A stretch of 64,000 nt of DNA. It comes from Acidobacteriota bacterium. GTDB taxonomy: Bacteria > Acidobacteriota > Vicinamibacteria > Vicinamibacterales > Vicinamibacteraceae. The first letter of the stretch is position 1, and each line of letters opens with the position of its first letter. The notes below the pieces were generated by a model. That model did no database searches and was not told where the DNA came from. It was given only the letters and a program-made list of their open reading frames with translations. Shown here in pieces: positions 24,990 to 34,357 of the stretch. The translations under genes were made by a program, and so were the position numbers. The DNA lies in the NCBI GenBank assembly GCA_020845575.1, contig JADLFL010000023.1, forward strand, positions 114,808 to 178,807, read 5' to 3'.

Positions 24990-26638
24990 CGGGCCACCTC
25001 CGCGTCAGCCGCCGCCACGCGGGATTCGGGCGCCACGACTCGGGAGTCGTGTGCTCGCGTCTCGGTCGCGTCGGCGTAGGCGGCGGGCCTGTCCGCCGGA
25101 GCCGAGACGGAAGAGTCCTGCACTGCCACCTCGGCGAAGGCGGGGCGCTGCGCGTGCAGCCGCTCGACCAGCCGATCCACGGCCGGCGCCATCGGCGTCA
25201 GGAAGATGTTGGGGAACACGCCCATGACGAACGCGAGCACGACGCACGGGCCGATGGCGGCCCACTCGCGCGGCTCGAGGTCGGGCAACGTCTTGTTCTT
25301 CGGGTTGGTGAGCGCGCCGTAGTTCACACGCTGGAACATCCACAGCATGTAGACCGCCGACAGGATCACACCCGTCGTCGCGACAACGGCCAGCACGGGC
25401 CGCCAGCGGTACGTGCCGAGCAGCGAGAAGAATTCGCCGATGAACCCGTTGGTGAGCGGCATGCCGATGGAGGCCAGGGTGATGAGCAGGAACACGGCCA
25501 CGAGCCGCGGCGTCACGTGCTTCAGTCCGCCGTATTCGGCGATCTGCCGCGTATGGCGCCTGTCAGACAGCATCCCGACGATGAGGAAGAGGCCGCCCGT
25601 GCTCACGCCGTGCGCGAGCATCTGGAAGATCGCGCCCTGCAAGCCCTGCTGGTTCGACGCGCAGATGCCCAGCACGATCACGCCCATGTGGCTCACCGAC
25701 GAGTACGCCACGAGCTTCTTCATGTCGGGCTGCACCATGGCGACGAGCGCGCCGTACACGATACCGATCGCGGCGAGCGTGCCAATCCAGGGTGCCAGTT
25801 GCAGCGCCGCATCGGGGAACAGCGGGAACGCGAACCTGATGAGGCCGTACGTGCCCATCTTGAGCAGCACGCCCGCGAGGATGACCGAGCCCGCGGTGGG
25901 CGCCTGCACGTGCGCGTCGGGCAGCCACGTGTGGAACGGGAAGAGCGGCACCTTGATCAGGAACGCGAGCGCGAAGGCCAGGAAGAACCAGAACTGCGTC
26001 TGCGGATCGATCGAGAGGCGATAGAGCTGCAGGAGGTTGAAGCTGTACTGCCCCGTCGCCTGCGCGTGGATGACCGCCAGCCCGATGATGGCGATGAACA
26101 TGAGCACGCTGCCGGCCATCGTGTAGAGGATGAACTTGACGGCGGCGTACACGCGCTGGTCGTAACCCCAGATCCCGATGAGGAAGTACATCGGGATGAG
26201 CATCGCGTCCCAGAAGACGTAGAAGAGGAACAGGTCCAGCGCCACGAACACGCCGAGCATGCCGGCTTCGAGCGCGAGTACGAAGAAGCAGAACTCCTTC
26301 ACCTTGCGATCGACGCCGTGCCACGACGACAGCAGCGCGAGCGGCGTCAGGAAGCCCGTGAGCACGACGAGCCAGAGACTGATGCCGTCGAGGCCCAGGT
26401 GGTAGTCGATGCCGAACGCCGGGATCCACGGCACGCGCTCCACCAACTGGAAGTCGGCCGACGTGCCGTCGAACGCGCCCCAGACCGCCAGCGTGAGAGC
26501 GAACACCACCAGCGAGATACCCAGCGCGACGTTGCGGACGAGCCCGTTCTGCTCACCACCCTTGTTCGGGATGGCCAGCAGACACAGCGCACCGATGAGC
26601 GGGGCGAAGACGGTGAGAGTGAGGAGCGGAAAGGTCAT
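24986..26638 (-). CDS. nuoM: NADH-quinone oxidoreductase subunit M, with repeat-derived C-terminal tail
   Basis: 550-residue antiporter-like subunit of complex I. Motifs: YVFWDAMLIPMYFLIGIWG, PFHTWLPDAHVQAPTAGSVILAG in outline, KKLVAYSSVSHMGVIVLG and the last channel helix block. After the last helix an extra ~45-residue Ala/Asp-rich tail (including DSRVVAPESRVAAADA) is encoded by DNA with a palindrome and a 7-bp-like period, absent from typical NuoM. It overlaps nuoL by 4 bases and nuoN by 3. Confidence 0.95.
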   Translation of the reverse strand: MTFPLLTLTVFAPLIGALCLLAIPNKGGEQNGLVRNVALGISLVVFALTLAVWGAFDGTSADFQLVERVPWIPAFGIDYHLGLDGISLWLVVLTGFLTPLALLSSWHGVDRKVKEFCFFVLALEAGMLGVFVALDLFLFYVFWDAMLIPMYFLIGIWGYDQRVYAAVKFILYTMAGSVLMFIAIIGLAVIHAQATGQYSFNLLQLYRLSIDPQTQFWFFLAFALAFLIKVPLFPFHTWLPDAHVQAPTAGSVILAGVLLKMGTYGLIRFAFPLFPDAALQLAPWIGTLAAIGIVYGALVAMVQPDMKKLVAYSSVSHMGVIVLGICASNQQGLQGAIFQMLAHGVSTGGLFLIVGMLSDRRHTRQIAEYGGLKHVTPRLVAVFLLITLASIGMPLTNGFIGEFFSLLGTYRWRPVLAVVATTGVILSAVYMLWMFQRVNYGALTNPKNKTLPDLEPREWAAIGPCVVLAFVMGVFPNIFLTPMAPAVDRLVERLHAQRPAFAEVAVQDSSVSAPADRPAAYADATETRAHDSRVVAPESRVAAADAEVAR

Positions 26639-28746
26639 CGCGCGAGGAAGTAGCCCAGGACCAGCAGCACGCCCGTGAGGAGCGATGCCGCGTAGACGCG
26701 CAACGAGCCGGTCTGCAGCAGGCGCAACGCCCCCGCCGACTCGCGCACCAGATACCCCGTACCGTTGACGACGCCGTCGATCACGCGGACGTCGATCGTC
26801 TTCCAGAGCACGGACGTCGAACCATCACGCAGCGGATGGACGACCGCGGCGTCGTAGATCTCGTCAACGTAGTACTTGTTCAGCAGCAGTCTGTGGACCG
26901 GCGCCAGGCTCTCTGCCGCGCCGTCCGCCGCGTCGGGTCGTTTCAGGAAGAAGAACGCCGCGAGGCCGATCCCCACGAACGCGAGCACCGTCGACACGCC
27001 CATCAACGCGAGCTCGGTCTGCGTCTTCGCGGGATCGTCATGCCCTTCGACTCCACCATGGGCCGCGGCTTCGCCATGGCCCATGGTGTCGCTCAGGACT
27101 TCGCCATGGTGACTGACGTCGCTCACAACTGACGATGGATGAAAACTGGAGTGGAGAAACGTTTCGATGGCGTTGCTGCCGCCGAGGGCGTGGGGAACGC
27201 CGACGTAGCCGGCGAGCACCGAACCGAGCGCGAGGACGACGAGCGGCATGGCCATCGGCCAGGGTGACTCATGCGGGTGGACATGGCCGTGACCATGTCC
27301 ATGGTCATGGTCATGGTCATGGTCATGGTCGTGTCCATCCGCAACCCCGGGCGAAGGCGAGGAGTGCGCGTGGTCACCATGGGCGTCATGTCCATCCTCC
27401 GGAGCCGAGGAGAAGCGCTCTTCGCCGTGGAAGGTCATGAAGATCAACCGGAACATGTAGCAGGCCGTCAGCAGCCCCGTCAGCGCGCCGATCACCCACA
27501 GGCCCGTGTGGCCCGTGTAGTACGTCTGGAAGAGGATCTCGTCCTTGCTGAAGAAGCCCGAGAGCAGCGGCACGCCGGCGATCGCGGCCGCGCCGATCAC
27601 GAACGTCCAGTACGTGACGGGCATGTACTTCTTCAGCCCGCCCATCCTGCGCATGTCCTGTTCGCCAGCCATCGCGTGGATCACCGAGCCGGATCCGAGG
27701 AACATCAGCGCCTTGAAGAACGCGTGCGTGTAGAGGTGGAACACGCCGGCCGAGTACGCGCCGACGCCCATCGCCAGGAACATGTACCCGAGCTGTGACA
27801 CCGTCGAGTACGCGAGCACGCGCTTGATGTCGTTCTGCACGAGGCCGATGGTGCCGGCCATCAGCGCCGTCAACGCGCCGATCACGGCCACCACCTGCAG
27901 CGTCTCGGGCGTGTGCGCGAAGAGTTCCGCGTTGCGGCCGATCATGTACACGCCTGCCGTGACCATCGTGGCCGCGTGGATGAGCGCCGACACGGGCGTG
28001 GGACCTTCCATCGCGTCGGGCAGCCAGACGTACAGCGGGATCTGCGCCGACTTGCCCGTCGCGCCGATGAAGAACAGCAGCGTGGTCACCGACAGCGCGC
28101 CCCACGTCACTTCCACGGGCATCGCGGCGACCTGCTCGGCGATGGCCTTGAAGTCGAGCGTACCGAACGCCGTGAAGGCGCCGAACATGCCGAGGATGAA
28201 CGCGAAGTCGCCGATGCGGTTCACGATGAACGCCTTCTTGCCGGCGTCGCCCGCTGACTTCTTCGTGTACCAGAACCCGATGAGCAGGTAGGAGCAGAGG
28301 CCCACGCCTTCCCAGCCCACGAACATGATCGGGAAGCTCGCGCCCAGCACCAGCGTGAGCATGAACGACACGAAGAGGTTCAGGTACGAGAAGTAGCGCG
28401 CGTACTCGCTGTCGCGCTCCTCGTGCATGTAACTCGTCGAGTAGATGTGGATCAGCGAGCCGATGCCGGTGATGACGAGAATCATCAGCGTCGACAGCGG
28501 ATCGAGCCGCAGCGTGACGGGGACGGTGAAGTCGCCCGACGTCATCCACGTCCAGAGCGTCTGCTCGATGACGCGATGATCGGCAGGCGCGCCGAAGATC
28601 TGCGCGGCAGACGCCAGCGACAGGCCGAACGACACGAGCAGCGCGCCGACGGCCACGCCGCCGGACACGGCCTTGGACAGGCGCCGTCCGAGGAAGGCGT
28701 TGATCAGGAATCCGATGAACGGAACGAGGATGATGAGCGCGAGCAT
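26635..28746 (-). CDS. nuoL: NADH-quinone oxidoreductase subunit L, with His-rich insert
   Basis: 703-residue antiporter-like subunit carrying the long lateral helix. Conserved blocks: TLWTWMTSGDF, YLNLFVSFMLTLVLGASFPIMFVGWEGVGLCSYLLIGFW in outline, PLYVWLPDAMEGPTPVSALIHAATMVTAGVYM in outline, and KRVLAYSTVSQLGYMF. Between about residues 445 and 495 is a histidine/aspartate-rich insert (DGHDHDHDHDHDHGHGHGH), encoded by an (ATGGTC)n-type repeat at 27295-27330, and more His residues follow. ATG at 28746 begins MLALIILVPFIGFL. Confidence 0.95.
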   Translation of the reverse strand: MLALIILVPFIGFLINAFLGRRLSKAVSGGVAVGALLVSFGLSLASAAQIFGAPADHRVIEQTLWTWMTSGDFTVPVTLRLDPLSTLMILVITGIGSLIHIYSTSYMHEERDSEYARYFSYLNLFVSFMLTLVLGASFPIMFVGWEGVGLCSYLLIGFWYTKKSAGDAGKKAFIVNRIGDFAFILGMFGAFTAFGTLDFKAIAEQVAAMPVEVTWGALSVTTLLFFIGATGKSAQIPLYVWLPDAMEGPTPVSALIHAATMVTAGVYMIGRNAELFAHTPETLQVVAVIGALTALMAGTIGLVQNDIKRVLAYSTVSQLGYMFLAMGVGAYSAGVFHLYTHAFFKALMFLGSGSVIHAMAGEQDMRRMGGLKKYMPVTYWTFVIGAAAIAGVPLLSGFFSKDEILFQTYYTGHTGLWVIGALTGLLTACYMFRLIFMTFHGEERFSSAPEDGHDAHGDHAHSSPSPGVADGHDHDHDHDHDHGHGHGHVHPHESPWPMAMPLVVLALGSVLAGYVGVPHALGGSNAIETFLHSSFHPSSVVSDVSHHGEVLSDTMGHGEAAAHGGVEGHDDPAKTQTELALMGVSTVLAFVGIGLAAFFFLKRPDAADGAAESLAPVHRLLLNKYYVDEIYDAAVVHPLRDGSTSVLWKTIDVRVIDGVVNGTGYLVRESAGALRLLQTGSLRVYAASLLTGVLLVLGYFLAR

Positions 28747-28760
28747 CGTCGTCTGTCGCC

Positions 28761-29063
28761 CTACCACTTGAGGGAGGTGAAGGCGTCGGGCGTGAGCGTC
28801 TCCCGGTGCCGGAACAGGGCGATGACGATCGCCAGGCCGACGGCCGCCTCGGCGGCCGCCACCGTCATCACGAAGAACGTGATGATCTGGCCTTCGACCG
28901 ATCCGTTGTGACGGCCCAGGGCCACGAACGTCAGGTTCACGGCGTTGAGCATGATCTCCACCGACAGCAGCAGCGTGATGACGTTCCGGCGCAGGAAGAT
29001 GCCGGCGGTCCCGATGCTGAAGAGCAGCGCGGAGAGGATCAGGTAGTGGTTCAGCGTGATCAT
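28761..29063 (-). CDS. nuoK: NADH-quinone oxidoreductase subunit K
   Basis: 100-residue three-helix membrane subunit of complex I. The conserved glutamates in LLLSVEIMLNAVNLTFVA and in MTVAAAEAAVGLAI are present. Sits 16 bases after nuoJ and 14 before nuoL. Confidence 0.96.
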   Translation of the reverse strand: MITLNHYLILSALLFSIGTAGIFLRRNVITLLLSVEIMLNAVNLTFVALGRHNGSVEGQIITFFVMTVAAAEAAVGLAIVIALFRHRETLTPDAFTSLKW

Positions 29064-29079
29064 CGGCGGATGTGGGACC

Positions 29080-29595
29080 TCAGACGGTCTTCTTGGCCAG
29101 GACGACGGCCCCGACCATGGCGACGAGGATGAGGAGCGACGTGACTTCGAATGCGAAGGCGTGGTCGCGGAACAGCATCACGCCGATCTCGCGCACCGAC
29201 TCGACGCGTCCGGCGGCCTGCGGATCGTCGACGATCGGCGCCGCGCGCAACGCCCCGAGCGCCCAGAACAGCATCCCGGCCATCGACGTCGACAAGACGA
29301 CGCCGAACGCCTTGACGCCACCGGGAATGGGAATCTGCGCGCCGGGCGCCACGTCCTCGCGCGGCGCGTTGAGCAGCATCACCACGAACAGGAAGAGCAC
29401 CATGATCGCGCCGGCGTAGACGACGATCTGCGTGACGGCGACAAACGGCGAATCGAGGCCGACGTAGAGACCGGCGAGCGCGACAAACGATCCGATGAGC
29501 AGCAGGACGCTGTACATCGGATTGCGCTGCCCGACCACGCCGAGCGACGCGACGACGGCGATGGTGGCGAACACGTAGAAGAGCCAGGGGGCCAC
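29080..29595 (-). CDS. nuoJ: NADH-quinone oxidoreductase subunit J
   Basis: 171-residue membrane subunit of complex I with about five helices. The conserved helix block VTQIVVYAGAIMVLFLFVVMLL is present. GTG start at 29595, 4 bases after the nuoH stop. nuoI, normally between H and J, is missing here. Confidence 0.95.
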   Translation of the reverse strand: MAPWLFYVFATIAVVASLGVVGQRNPMYSVLLLIGSFVALAGLYVGLDSPFVAVTQIVVYAGAIMVLFLFVVMLLNAPREDVAPGAQIPIPGGVKAFGVVLSTSMAGMLFWALGALRAAPIVDDPQAAGRVESVREIGVMLFRDHAFAFEVTSLLILVAMVGAVVLAKKTV

Positions 29596-29599
29596 GGTG

Positions 29600-30643
29600 T
29601 CAGCTCCAGTAGAGGACGCCGGCCGCCGTCACCAGCAGGTTGACGATCGCGAGCGGGAGCAACCGCTTCCAGCCGAAGTCCATCAGCTGGTCGTAGCGGT
29701 AGCGCGGCAGGGTCCAGCGCATCCAGATGTAGAAGAACAGGAGCACCGCCAGCTTCAGCAGGAACCACAGCGGTCCCAGCCAGTCGGGCAGGCCCGGAAA
29801 ATGGAAGCCGCCGAGGAACAGGCTCACCGTCACGCCGCAGACGACGACCATGTTCACGTACTCGGCCAGGAAGAACAGCGCGAACGACATCGAGCTGTAC
29901 TCGGTGTGATAGCCGGCCACCAGTTCCTGTTCGGCTTCAGGGAAGTCGAACGGCGCGCGGTTGGTCTCCGCGATCCCGGCGACGAAGAAGATGAAGAACC
30001 CGACGGGCGCCAGGAACACGTACCACGCGGGTACGGGCAGCACGCCGAAGAGCCACCACGCACCGGCCTGCTGATCCACGATCTCGCGCAGCGAGAGCGA
30101 ATTGGCGATCACCAGCACGGAGGCGAGCGCCATGCCGTAGGCGAGCTCGTAGCTGATCATCTGCGCCGCGCTGCGCAGGCCGCCGAGCAGCGAGTACTTG
30201 CTGTTGGACGCCCAGCCCGCGAGCACGATGCCGTACACGCCCATCGATGTGATGGCGAAGATCACGAGCACCGCGACGTTCAGGTCCGCGACCTGCAGCG
30301 GCACCGGCGTCTCCAGCAACCCGAAGAACGTCGTCGGCGGGCCGAACGGGATCACCGCGAACGCCGCGAACGCCGTCGTGGCCGAGAGGATCGGCGCGAG
30401 GTAGAAGAGCCACTTGTCGGCGGCCTGCGGGCGCAGTTCCTCCTTGAAGATCAGCTTGACGATGTCTGCCAGCGGCTGGAGGAGGCCGAGCGGGCCGACG
30501 CGATTCGGGCCCACGCGCTGCTGCGCCCAGCCCGAGATCTTCCGCTCGAAGTAGACGAGCACGGCTGCCGAGATCTGCAGCGCGAAGAAGACGACGAGGA
30601 GCAGCGTGAACTGGAAGACGAGACTGGGAGTGATCGTCGGCAC
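29600..30643 (-). CDS. nuoH: NADH-quinone oxidoreductase subunit H
   Basis: 347-residue membrane subunit at the quinone-binding site. Conserved [32 protein letters not shown] in outline, the loop [24 protein letters not shown] and [33 protein letters not shown] in outline. GTG start 12 bases after the nuoF stop, so there is no room for nuoG. Confidence 0.95.
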   Translation of the reverse strand: MPTITPSLVFQFTLLLVVFFALQISAAVLVYFERKISGWAQQRVGPNRVGPLGLLQPLADIVKLIFKEELRPQAADKWLFYLAPILSATTAFAAFAVIPFGPPTTFFGLLETPVPLQVADLNVAVLVIFAITSMGVYGIVLAGWASNSKYSLLGGLRSAAQMISYELAYGMALASVLVIANSLSLREIVDQQAGAWWLFGVLPVPAWYVFLAPVGFFIFFVAGIAETNRAPFDFPEAEQELVAGYHTEYSSMSFALFFLAEYVNMVVVCGVTVSLFLGGFHFPGLPDWLGPLWFLLKLAVLLFFYIWMRWTLPRYRYDQLMDFGWKRLLPLAIVNLLVTAAGVLYWS

Positions 30644-30655
30644 GGGCGGTTCTCG

Positions 30656-31954
30656 CTAGTGGGCGCCCACGGGCTCTGCCGCGCGGAAGTCGCTCTGCAC
30701 GGGCGAGGTGCCCGTCGTGATGTAGGTCTCGTATTCGGCGCGGAAGTGCTGGATGGTGCTCAGCACCGGCGCGATCTCGGCATCGCCGAACGGGCACAGC
30801 GTCTTGCCACCGATGCTGTCACACACGCTCAGGAGCAGTTCCACGTCACGCGGCTCACCGTCGCCGCGCTCGATCTTGTCGAGGATCTTGTAGAGCCAGT
30901 CCACGCCCTCGCGGCACGGCGTGCACTTGCCGCACGACTCGTGCTTGTAGAAGTGGATCAGGTTCTTGGCGACCCACACCATGCTCGTCGTCTCGTCCAT
31001 GACGATGACGGCGGCCGATCCGAGCATCGAGCCGGCGGCCGCCATGCCGTCGAAGCTCAGATGCGTGTCGAGCTTGTCGGGCAGCAGGACGGGGGTCGAG
31101 GATCCACCAGGGATCACGGCCTTGATCTGCCGATCGCCGCGGATGCCACCGGCGTAGTCGTAGATCAACTGCCGCAGCGTGGTGTCCATCGGGCCTTCGT
31201 ACACGCCGGGCCTCTTCACGTGGCCGCTGATGCAGAACAGCTTCGGCCCCGTGTTCTTCTCGGGTCCGATGGCCGCGTACCACTCCGCGCCCTTCTCGAT
31301 GATGATGGGCACGTTGCAGATCGTCTCGACGTTGTTGACCACGGTCGGACATCCGTAGAGCCCGACCACGGCCGGGAACGGCGGCTTGAGGCGCGGCTGC
31401 GCGCGCTTGCCTTCGAGCGACTCGATGAGCGCCGTCTCTTCGCCGGCTTCGTACGCGCCGGCACCGCGGTGGATCCAGATGTCGCAGTCCTCACCGGTGC
31501 CGAGGATGTTCTTCCCCACGTACCCGGCGGCCCGCGCCTTGGCGAGTTCGGCTTCCATCTGCTTCTGCAAGTGGTAGAACTCACCGCGGATGTAGATGTA
31601 GCAGGTCCTGGCGCCGATGGCCCGGCACGCGATCACGCACCCCTCGAACAGCAGGTGCGGATTGCGCTCGAGCAGCACGTGATCCTTGAACGTGCCCGGC
31701 TCCGATTCGTCGGCGTTGACGCACAGGTACTTCGGCTTCGGGTTGTCCTTGGGCACGAAAGACCACTTCAGCCCAGTCGGGAAACCCGCGCCGCCGCGGC
31801 CGCGCAGCCCCGACTTCTTCACACTGTCGACGATGGCGTCCGGCGTCATCCCGAGCGCCGTCTTCATCGCCCGGTAGCCGCCGTGCTCGACGTAGAACTC
31901 CAGCGTGTAGCCGTTCGGCTCGTTGACGTACTTGGTCAGGACCGGCTCGAACAT
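30656..31954 (-). CDS. nuoF: NADH-quinone oxidoreductase subunit F
   Basis: 432-residue FMN and NADH-binding subunit with one 4Fe-4S cluster. Visible: GLRGRGGAGFPTGLKW (NADH site), NADESEPGTFKDH (FMN), GAGAYEAGEETALIESLEGKRAQPR (FMN), and cluster ligands C341, C344, C347 (SCGKCTPCREG) and C387 (TLCPFG). ATG overlaps the nuoE stop region by a few bases. Followed directly by nuoH. Confidence 0.96.
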   Translation of the reverse strand: MFEPVLTKYVNEPNGYTLEFYVEHGGYRAMKTALGMTPDAIVDSVKKSGLRGRGGAGFPTGLKWSFVPKDNPKPKYLCVNADESEPGTFKDHVLLERNPHLLFEGCVIACRAIGARTCYIYIRGEFYHLQKQMEAELAKARAAGYVGKNILGTGEDCDIWIHRGAGAYEAGEETALIESLEGKRAQPRLKPPFPAVVGLYGCPTVVNNVETICNVPIIIEKGAEWYAAIGPEKNTGPKLFCISGHVKRPGVYEGPMDTTLRQLIYDYAGGIRGDRQIKAVIPGGSSTPVLLPDKLDTHLSFDGMAAAGSMLGSAAVIVMDETTSMVWVAKNLIHFYKHESCGKCTPCREGVDWLYKILDKIERGDGEPRDVELLLSVCDSIGGKTLCPFGDAEIAPVLSTIQHFRAEYETYITTGTSPVQSDFRAAEPVGAH

Positions 31955-31957
31955 GAC

Positions 31958-32563
31958 TCAGGCACGCTCCTTCACGAGGTGGCAGCCGGAGAGCGCGGCG
32001 AGGCCGCGCGAGCGCAGGCCATCGATGAGCGCCGGCACGTCCTCGGGCTGCTGGCATTCGTGCCAGTGCTCGTTGTTGACCATGATCACGGGCGCCCTGT
32101 CGCAGGCACCCAGGCACTCGAACTCCATCACGGTGAACATGCCGTCTGCCGTCGTCTCGTTGGGCTGCACGTGGAGGTGCTTGCAGAGCGCCGCCGTCAC
32201 CTTCTCCGCGCCGTTGAGCGCGCACGACAGCGTACGGCACACCTGGAGCACGTACGTGCCGACCGGTTTGGTGAAGAACATCACGTAGTACGTGACGACG
32301 TCCTCGACTTCAGCCGGACTGCAGCCGATCACCTCGGCCACGTGACGCATCGCGCTGCCGGTGATGTGGCCCTGCTGCGCCTGCACCATGTAGAGCGCCG
32401 AGATGATCGCCGACCGCCGGCGCTCCGGCGGATAGTGCGTGCACAGCTCTTCGAGCTGCGCGCGATGCTCCGGCGTGAACGCGAACGCCTGTCCCTCTTC
32501 GGGGATGAAGCGCTCGCTCTTGTGCCAGCCCTCGCCATAGGGCATCTGCGGATGGAAACTCAT
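31958..32563 (-). CDS. nuoE: NADH-quinone oxidoreductase subunit E
   Basis: 201-residue thioredoxin-like 2Fe-2S subunit. Ligands C109, C114 (CRTLSC) and C150, C154 (CLGAC) are in the standard spacing. The N-terminal helical part (AIISALYMVQAQQGHIT) is typical. ATG at 32563 overlaps the nuoD stop by four bases (ATGA). Confidence 0.95.
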   Translation of the reverse strand: MSFHPQMPYGEGWHKSERFIPEEGQAFAFTPEHRAQLEELCTHYPPERRRSAIISALYMVQAQQGHITGSAMRHVAEVIGCSPAEVEDVVTYYVMFFTKPVGTYVLQVCRTLSCALNGAEKVTAALCKHLHVQPNETTADGMFTVMEFECLGACDRAPVIMVNNEHWHECQQPEDVPALIDGLRSRGLAALSGCHLVKERA

Positions 32564-33741
32564 CGATCCGAATCTCCCATGACCACGTCCACCGATCCGA
32601 TCACGGCGATCACGTCGGCGATGAGGCCGCCGGCGATCAGCTTGGGCAGGGCCTGGAGCGCCAGGAACGTGGGCGGACGCGACTTGACGCGCACCGGCCT
32701 GTTGGCGCCGTCGGACACGACGTAGAACCCCTGCTCGCCGCGCGGACCTTCGATGGGCACGTAGGCCTCGCCTTCGGGCACCGTGAATCCCTGTGAATGG
32801 ATCAGGAAGTGCTGGATCAGCGCTTCCATCTCCGAATAGACCTTGTCCTTGGGCGGCGGGACGATGCGCGGGTCGTCGACGCCCCACGGGCCGGTCGGCG
32901 AGATACGCGCGATGGCCTGCTTGCAGATCTTCCAGCTCTCGCGCATCTCGGCCACGCGCGTGCGATAGCGCGCGTACACGTCGCCGTCCTCGTCCGAACA
33001 GACCCTGAAGTCGTAGTTGGCGTAGGTCAGGTACGGGAACGCCTTGCGCACGTCGTAGGTGACGCCCGAGGCGCGCGCGATCGGTCCGAGCAGCCCCCAG
33101 TCGAGCACGTCCTGCTTCGTGAGGATGCCCACGCCCTTCGTCCGGCCGATCCAGATCGCGTTCTCGGTGAGCATGCCCTCGTACTCGTCCATCTTCGCGG
33201 GGAAGCGATCGAGGAAGGCGTTGACGGCGTCATGGAACCCGTACGGCAGGTCTTCGCGCAGGCCGCCGATCCGCATGTAGCTCGGGAAGAGGCGGAAACC
33301 GGCGAGCAGTTCGTTGATGTTGAGCAGCAGCTCCCGCTCGCGGAAGCAGTACATCATCATCGTGATGGCGCCGACTTCCATGCCGTGCGTGCCGAGCCAC
33401 ACGAGGTGACTGGTGATCCGCTGCAACTCCGCGATGAGCACGCGGATGTCCTGCACGCGCTCTGGCACCTCGATGCCGAGGAGCTTCTCCACCGACATCA
33501 CGTAGGCCAGCGCGTTGGAGTGCGGCCCGAGGTAGTCCATCCGCTCGACGAGTGGCACGACCTGCTGCCACTTCTTCTGCTCGGCGGTCTTCTCGATCCC
33601 GGTGTGGAGGTAGCCGATCGTGGGCTGCGCGCTCACGACCTCCTCGCCGTCGAGCTCGACGACAAGACGCAGCACGCCGTGTGTGGCGGGGTGCTGCGGC
33701 CCCATGTTGACCGTCATCGTTTCGGTGCGAAGCTCGGGCAT
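32560..33741 (-). CDS. nuoD: NADH-quinone oxidoreductase subunit D
   Basis: 393-residue 49-kDa-type subunit forming the quinone site. MTVNMGPQHPATHGVLRL at the start, IGYLHTGIEKTAEQK, YLGPHSNALAYVMSVEKLLGIEVPERVQ in outline, and the C-terminal LQALPKLIAGGLIADVIAVIGSVDVVMGD in outline. ATG at 33741 is used; a frame extending upstream crosses into gmhA's end and lacks family similarity. It follows gmhA by 19 bases. Confidence 0.96.
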   Translation of the reverse strand: MPELRTETMTVNMGPQHPATHGVLRLVVELDGEEVVSAQPTIGYLHTGIEKTAEQKKWQQVVPLVERMDYLGPHSNALAYVMSVEKLLGIEVPERVQDIRVLIAELQRITSHLVWLGTHGMEVGAITMMMYCFRERELLLNINELLAGFRLFPSYMRIGGLREDLPYGFHDAVNAFLDRFPAKMDEYEGMLTENAIWIGRTKGVGILTKQDVLDWGLLGPIARASGVTYDVRKAFPYLTYANYDFRVCSDEDGDVYARYRTRVAEMRESWKICKQAIARISPTGPWGVDDPRIVPPPKDKVYSEMEALIQHFLIHSQGFTVPEGEAYVPIEGPRGEQGFYVVSDGANRPVRVKSRPPTFLALQALPKLIAGGLIADVIAVIGSVDVVMGDSDR

Positions 33742-33760
33742 ACGGTAAGAATCTGCGGCT

Positions 33761-34357
33761 TTACGGCTCACGGGGCGCGGTGGTGGCCGCGCGTTCAATC
33801 TCGTCACACAGCACGTGCAGCAGGGTGAGTTGCACTTCCTGCACGCGAGCGGTGTCTGCGTCCGGTACTGCCAGTACCACGTCGGATACGTCGCCGAGCG
33901 TACCGCTCGACGCGCCGGTCAGCGCGACAACGGTCATGCCCCGCATGCGAGCGGCCTCTGCCGCAGCCACCACGTTCGGCGATCGGCCGCTCGTCGAGAT
34001 CGCCAGCAACACGTCGCCGCTGCGGCCATACGCGTCCACCTGCCTGGCGAACACGCGTTCGAAGCCGTAATCGTTGCCGATCGCCGTCAACGCACTCGTG
34101 TCCACCGTGAGGGCGATGGCCGGCAGCGCCGCCCGCTCGCGCCGGAATCGCCCCGTCAACTCCGCGGCAAAGTGCTGACTCTCCGCCGCGCTACCCCCGT
34201 TGCCGCAGATCAGGACCCGATGTCCTGCCGCGAGGGCGTCATTCAGGAGCCCGATCGTCCGGCAGAGCGGCTCGACCAGCGCCTCGCCCGACCGGCGATG
34301 CACGTCGGCGGCCTGCGCGAAGGTGTCGAGGCATCGCCCGACGAGAGCCTCACTCAT
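33761..34357 (-). CDS. gmhA: Phosphoheptose isomerase (GmhA-type SIS protein), inside the nuo operon
   Basis: 198-residue SIS-domain enzyme converting sedoheptulose-7-phosphate to D-glycero-D-manno-heptose-7-phosphate, first step of ADP-heptose synthesis. Motifs: GHRVLICGNGGSAAESQHFAAELTGRF in outline (substrate loop), IGNDYGFERVFARQVDAYGRSGDVLLAISTSGRSPNV in outline, and the C-terminal VQLTLLHVLCDEIE with the usual His/Glu. Its ATG overlaps the nuoC stop (ATGA), so it is translationally coupled to nuoC and sits between nuoC and nuoD. Confidence 0.92.
   Translation of the reverse strand: MSEALVGRCLDTFAQAADVHRRSGEALVEPLCRTIGLLNDALAAGHRVLICGNGGSAAESQHFAAELTGRFRRERAALPAIALTVDTSALTAIGNDYGFERVFARQVDAYGRSGDVLLAISTSGRSPNVVAAAEAARMRGMTVVALTGASSGTLGDVSDVVLAVPDADTARVQEVQLTLLHVLCDEIERAATTAPREP

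Noticed and set aside
29597..32725. A 1042-codon open frame on the plus strand
   Set aside because: It lies antisense to nuoH, nuoF and nuoE, has His/Arg-rich composition and no family similarity: a shadow of GC-rich coding DNA.
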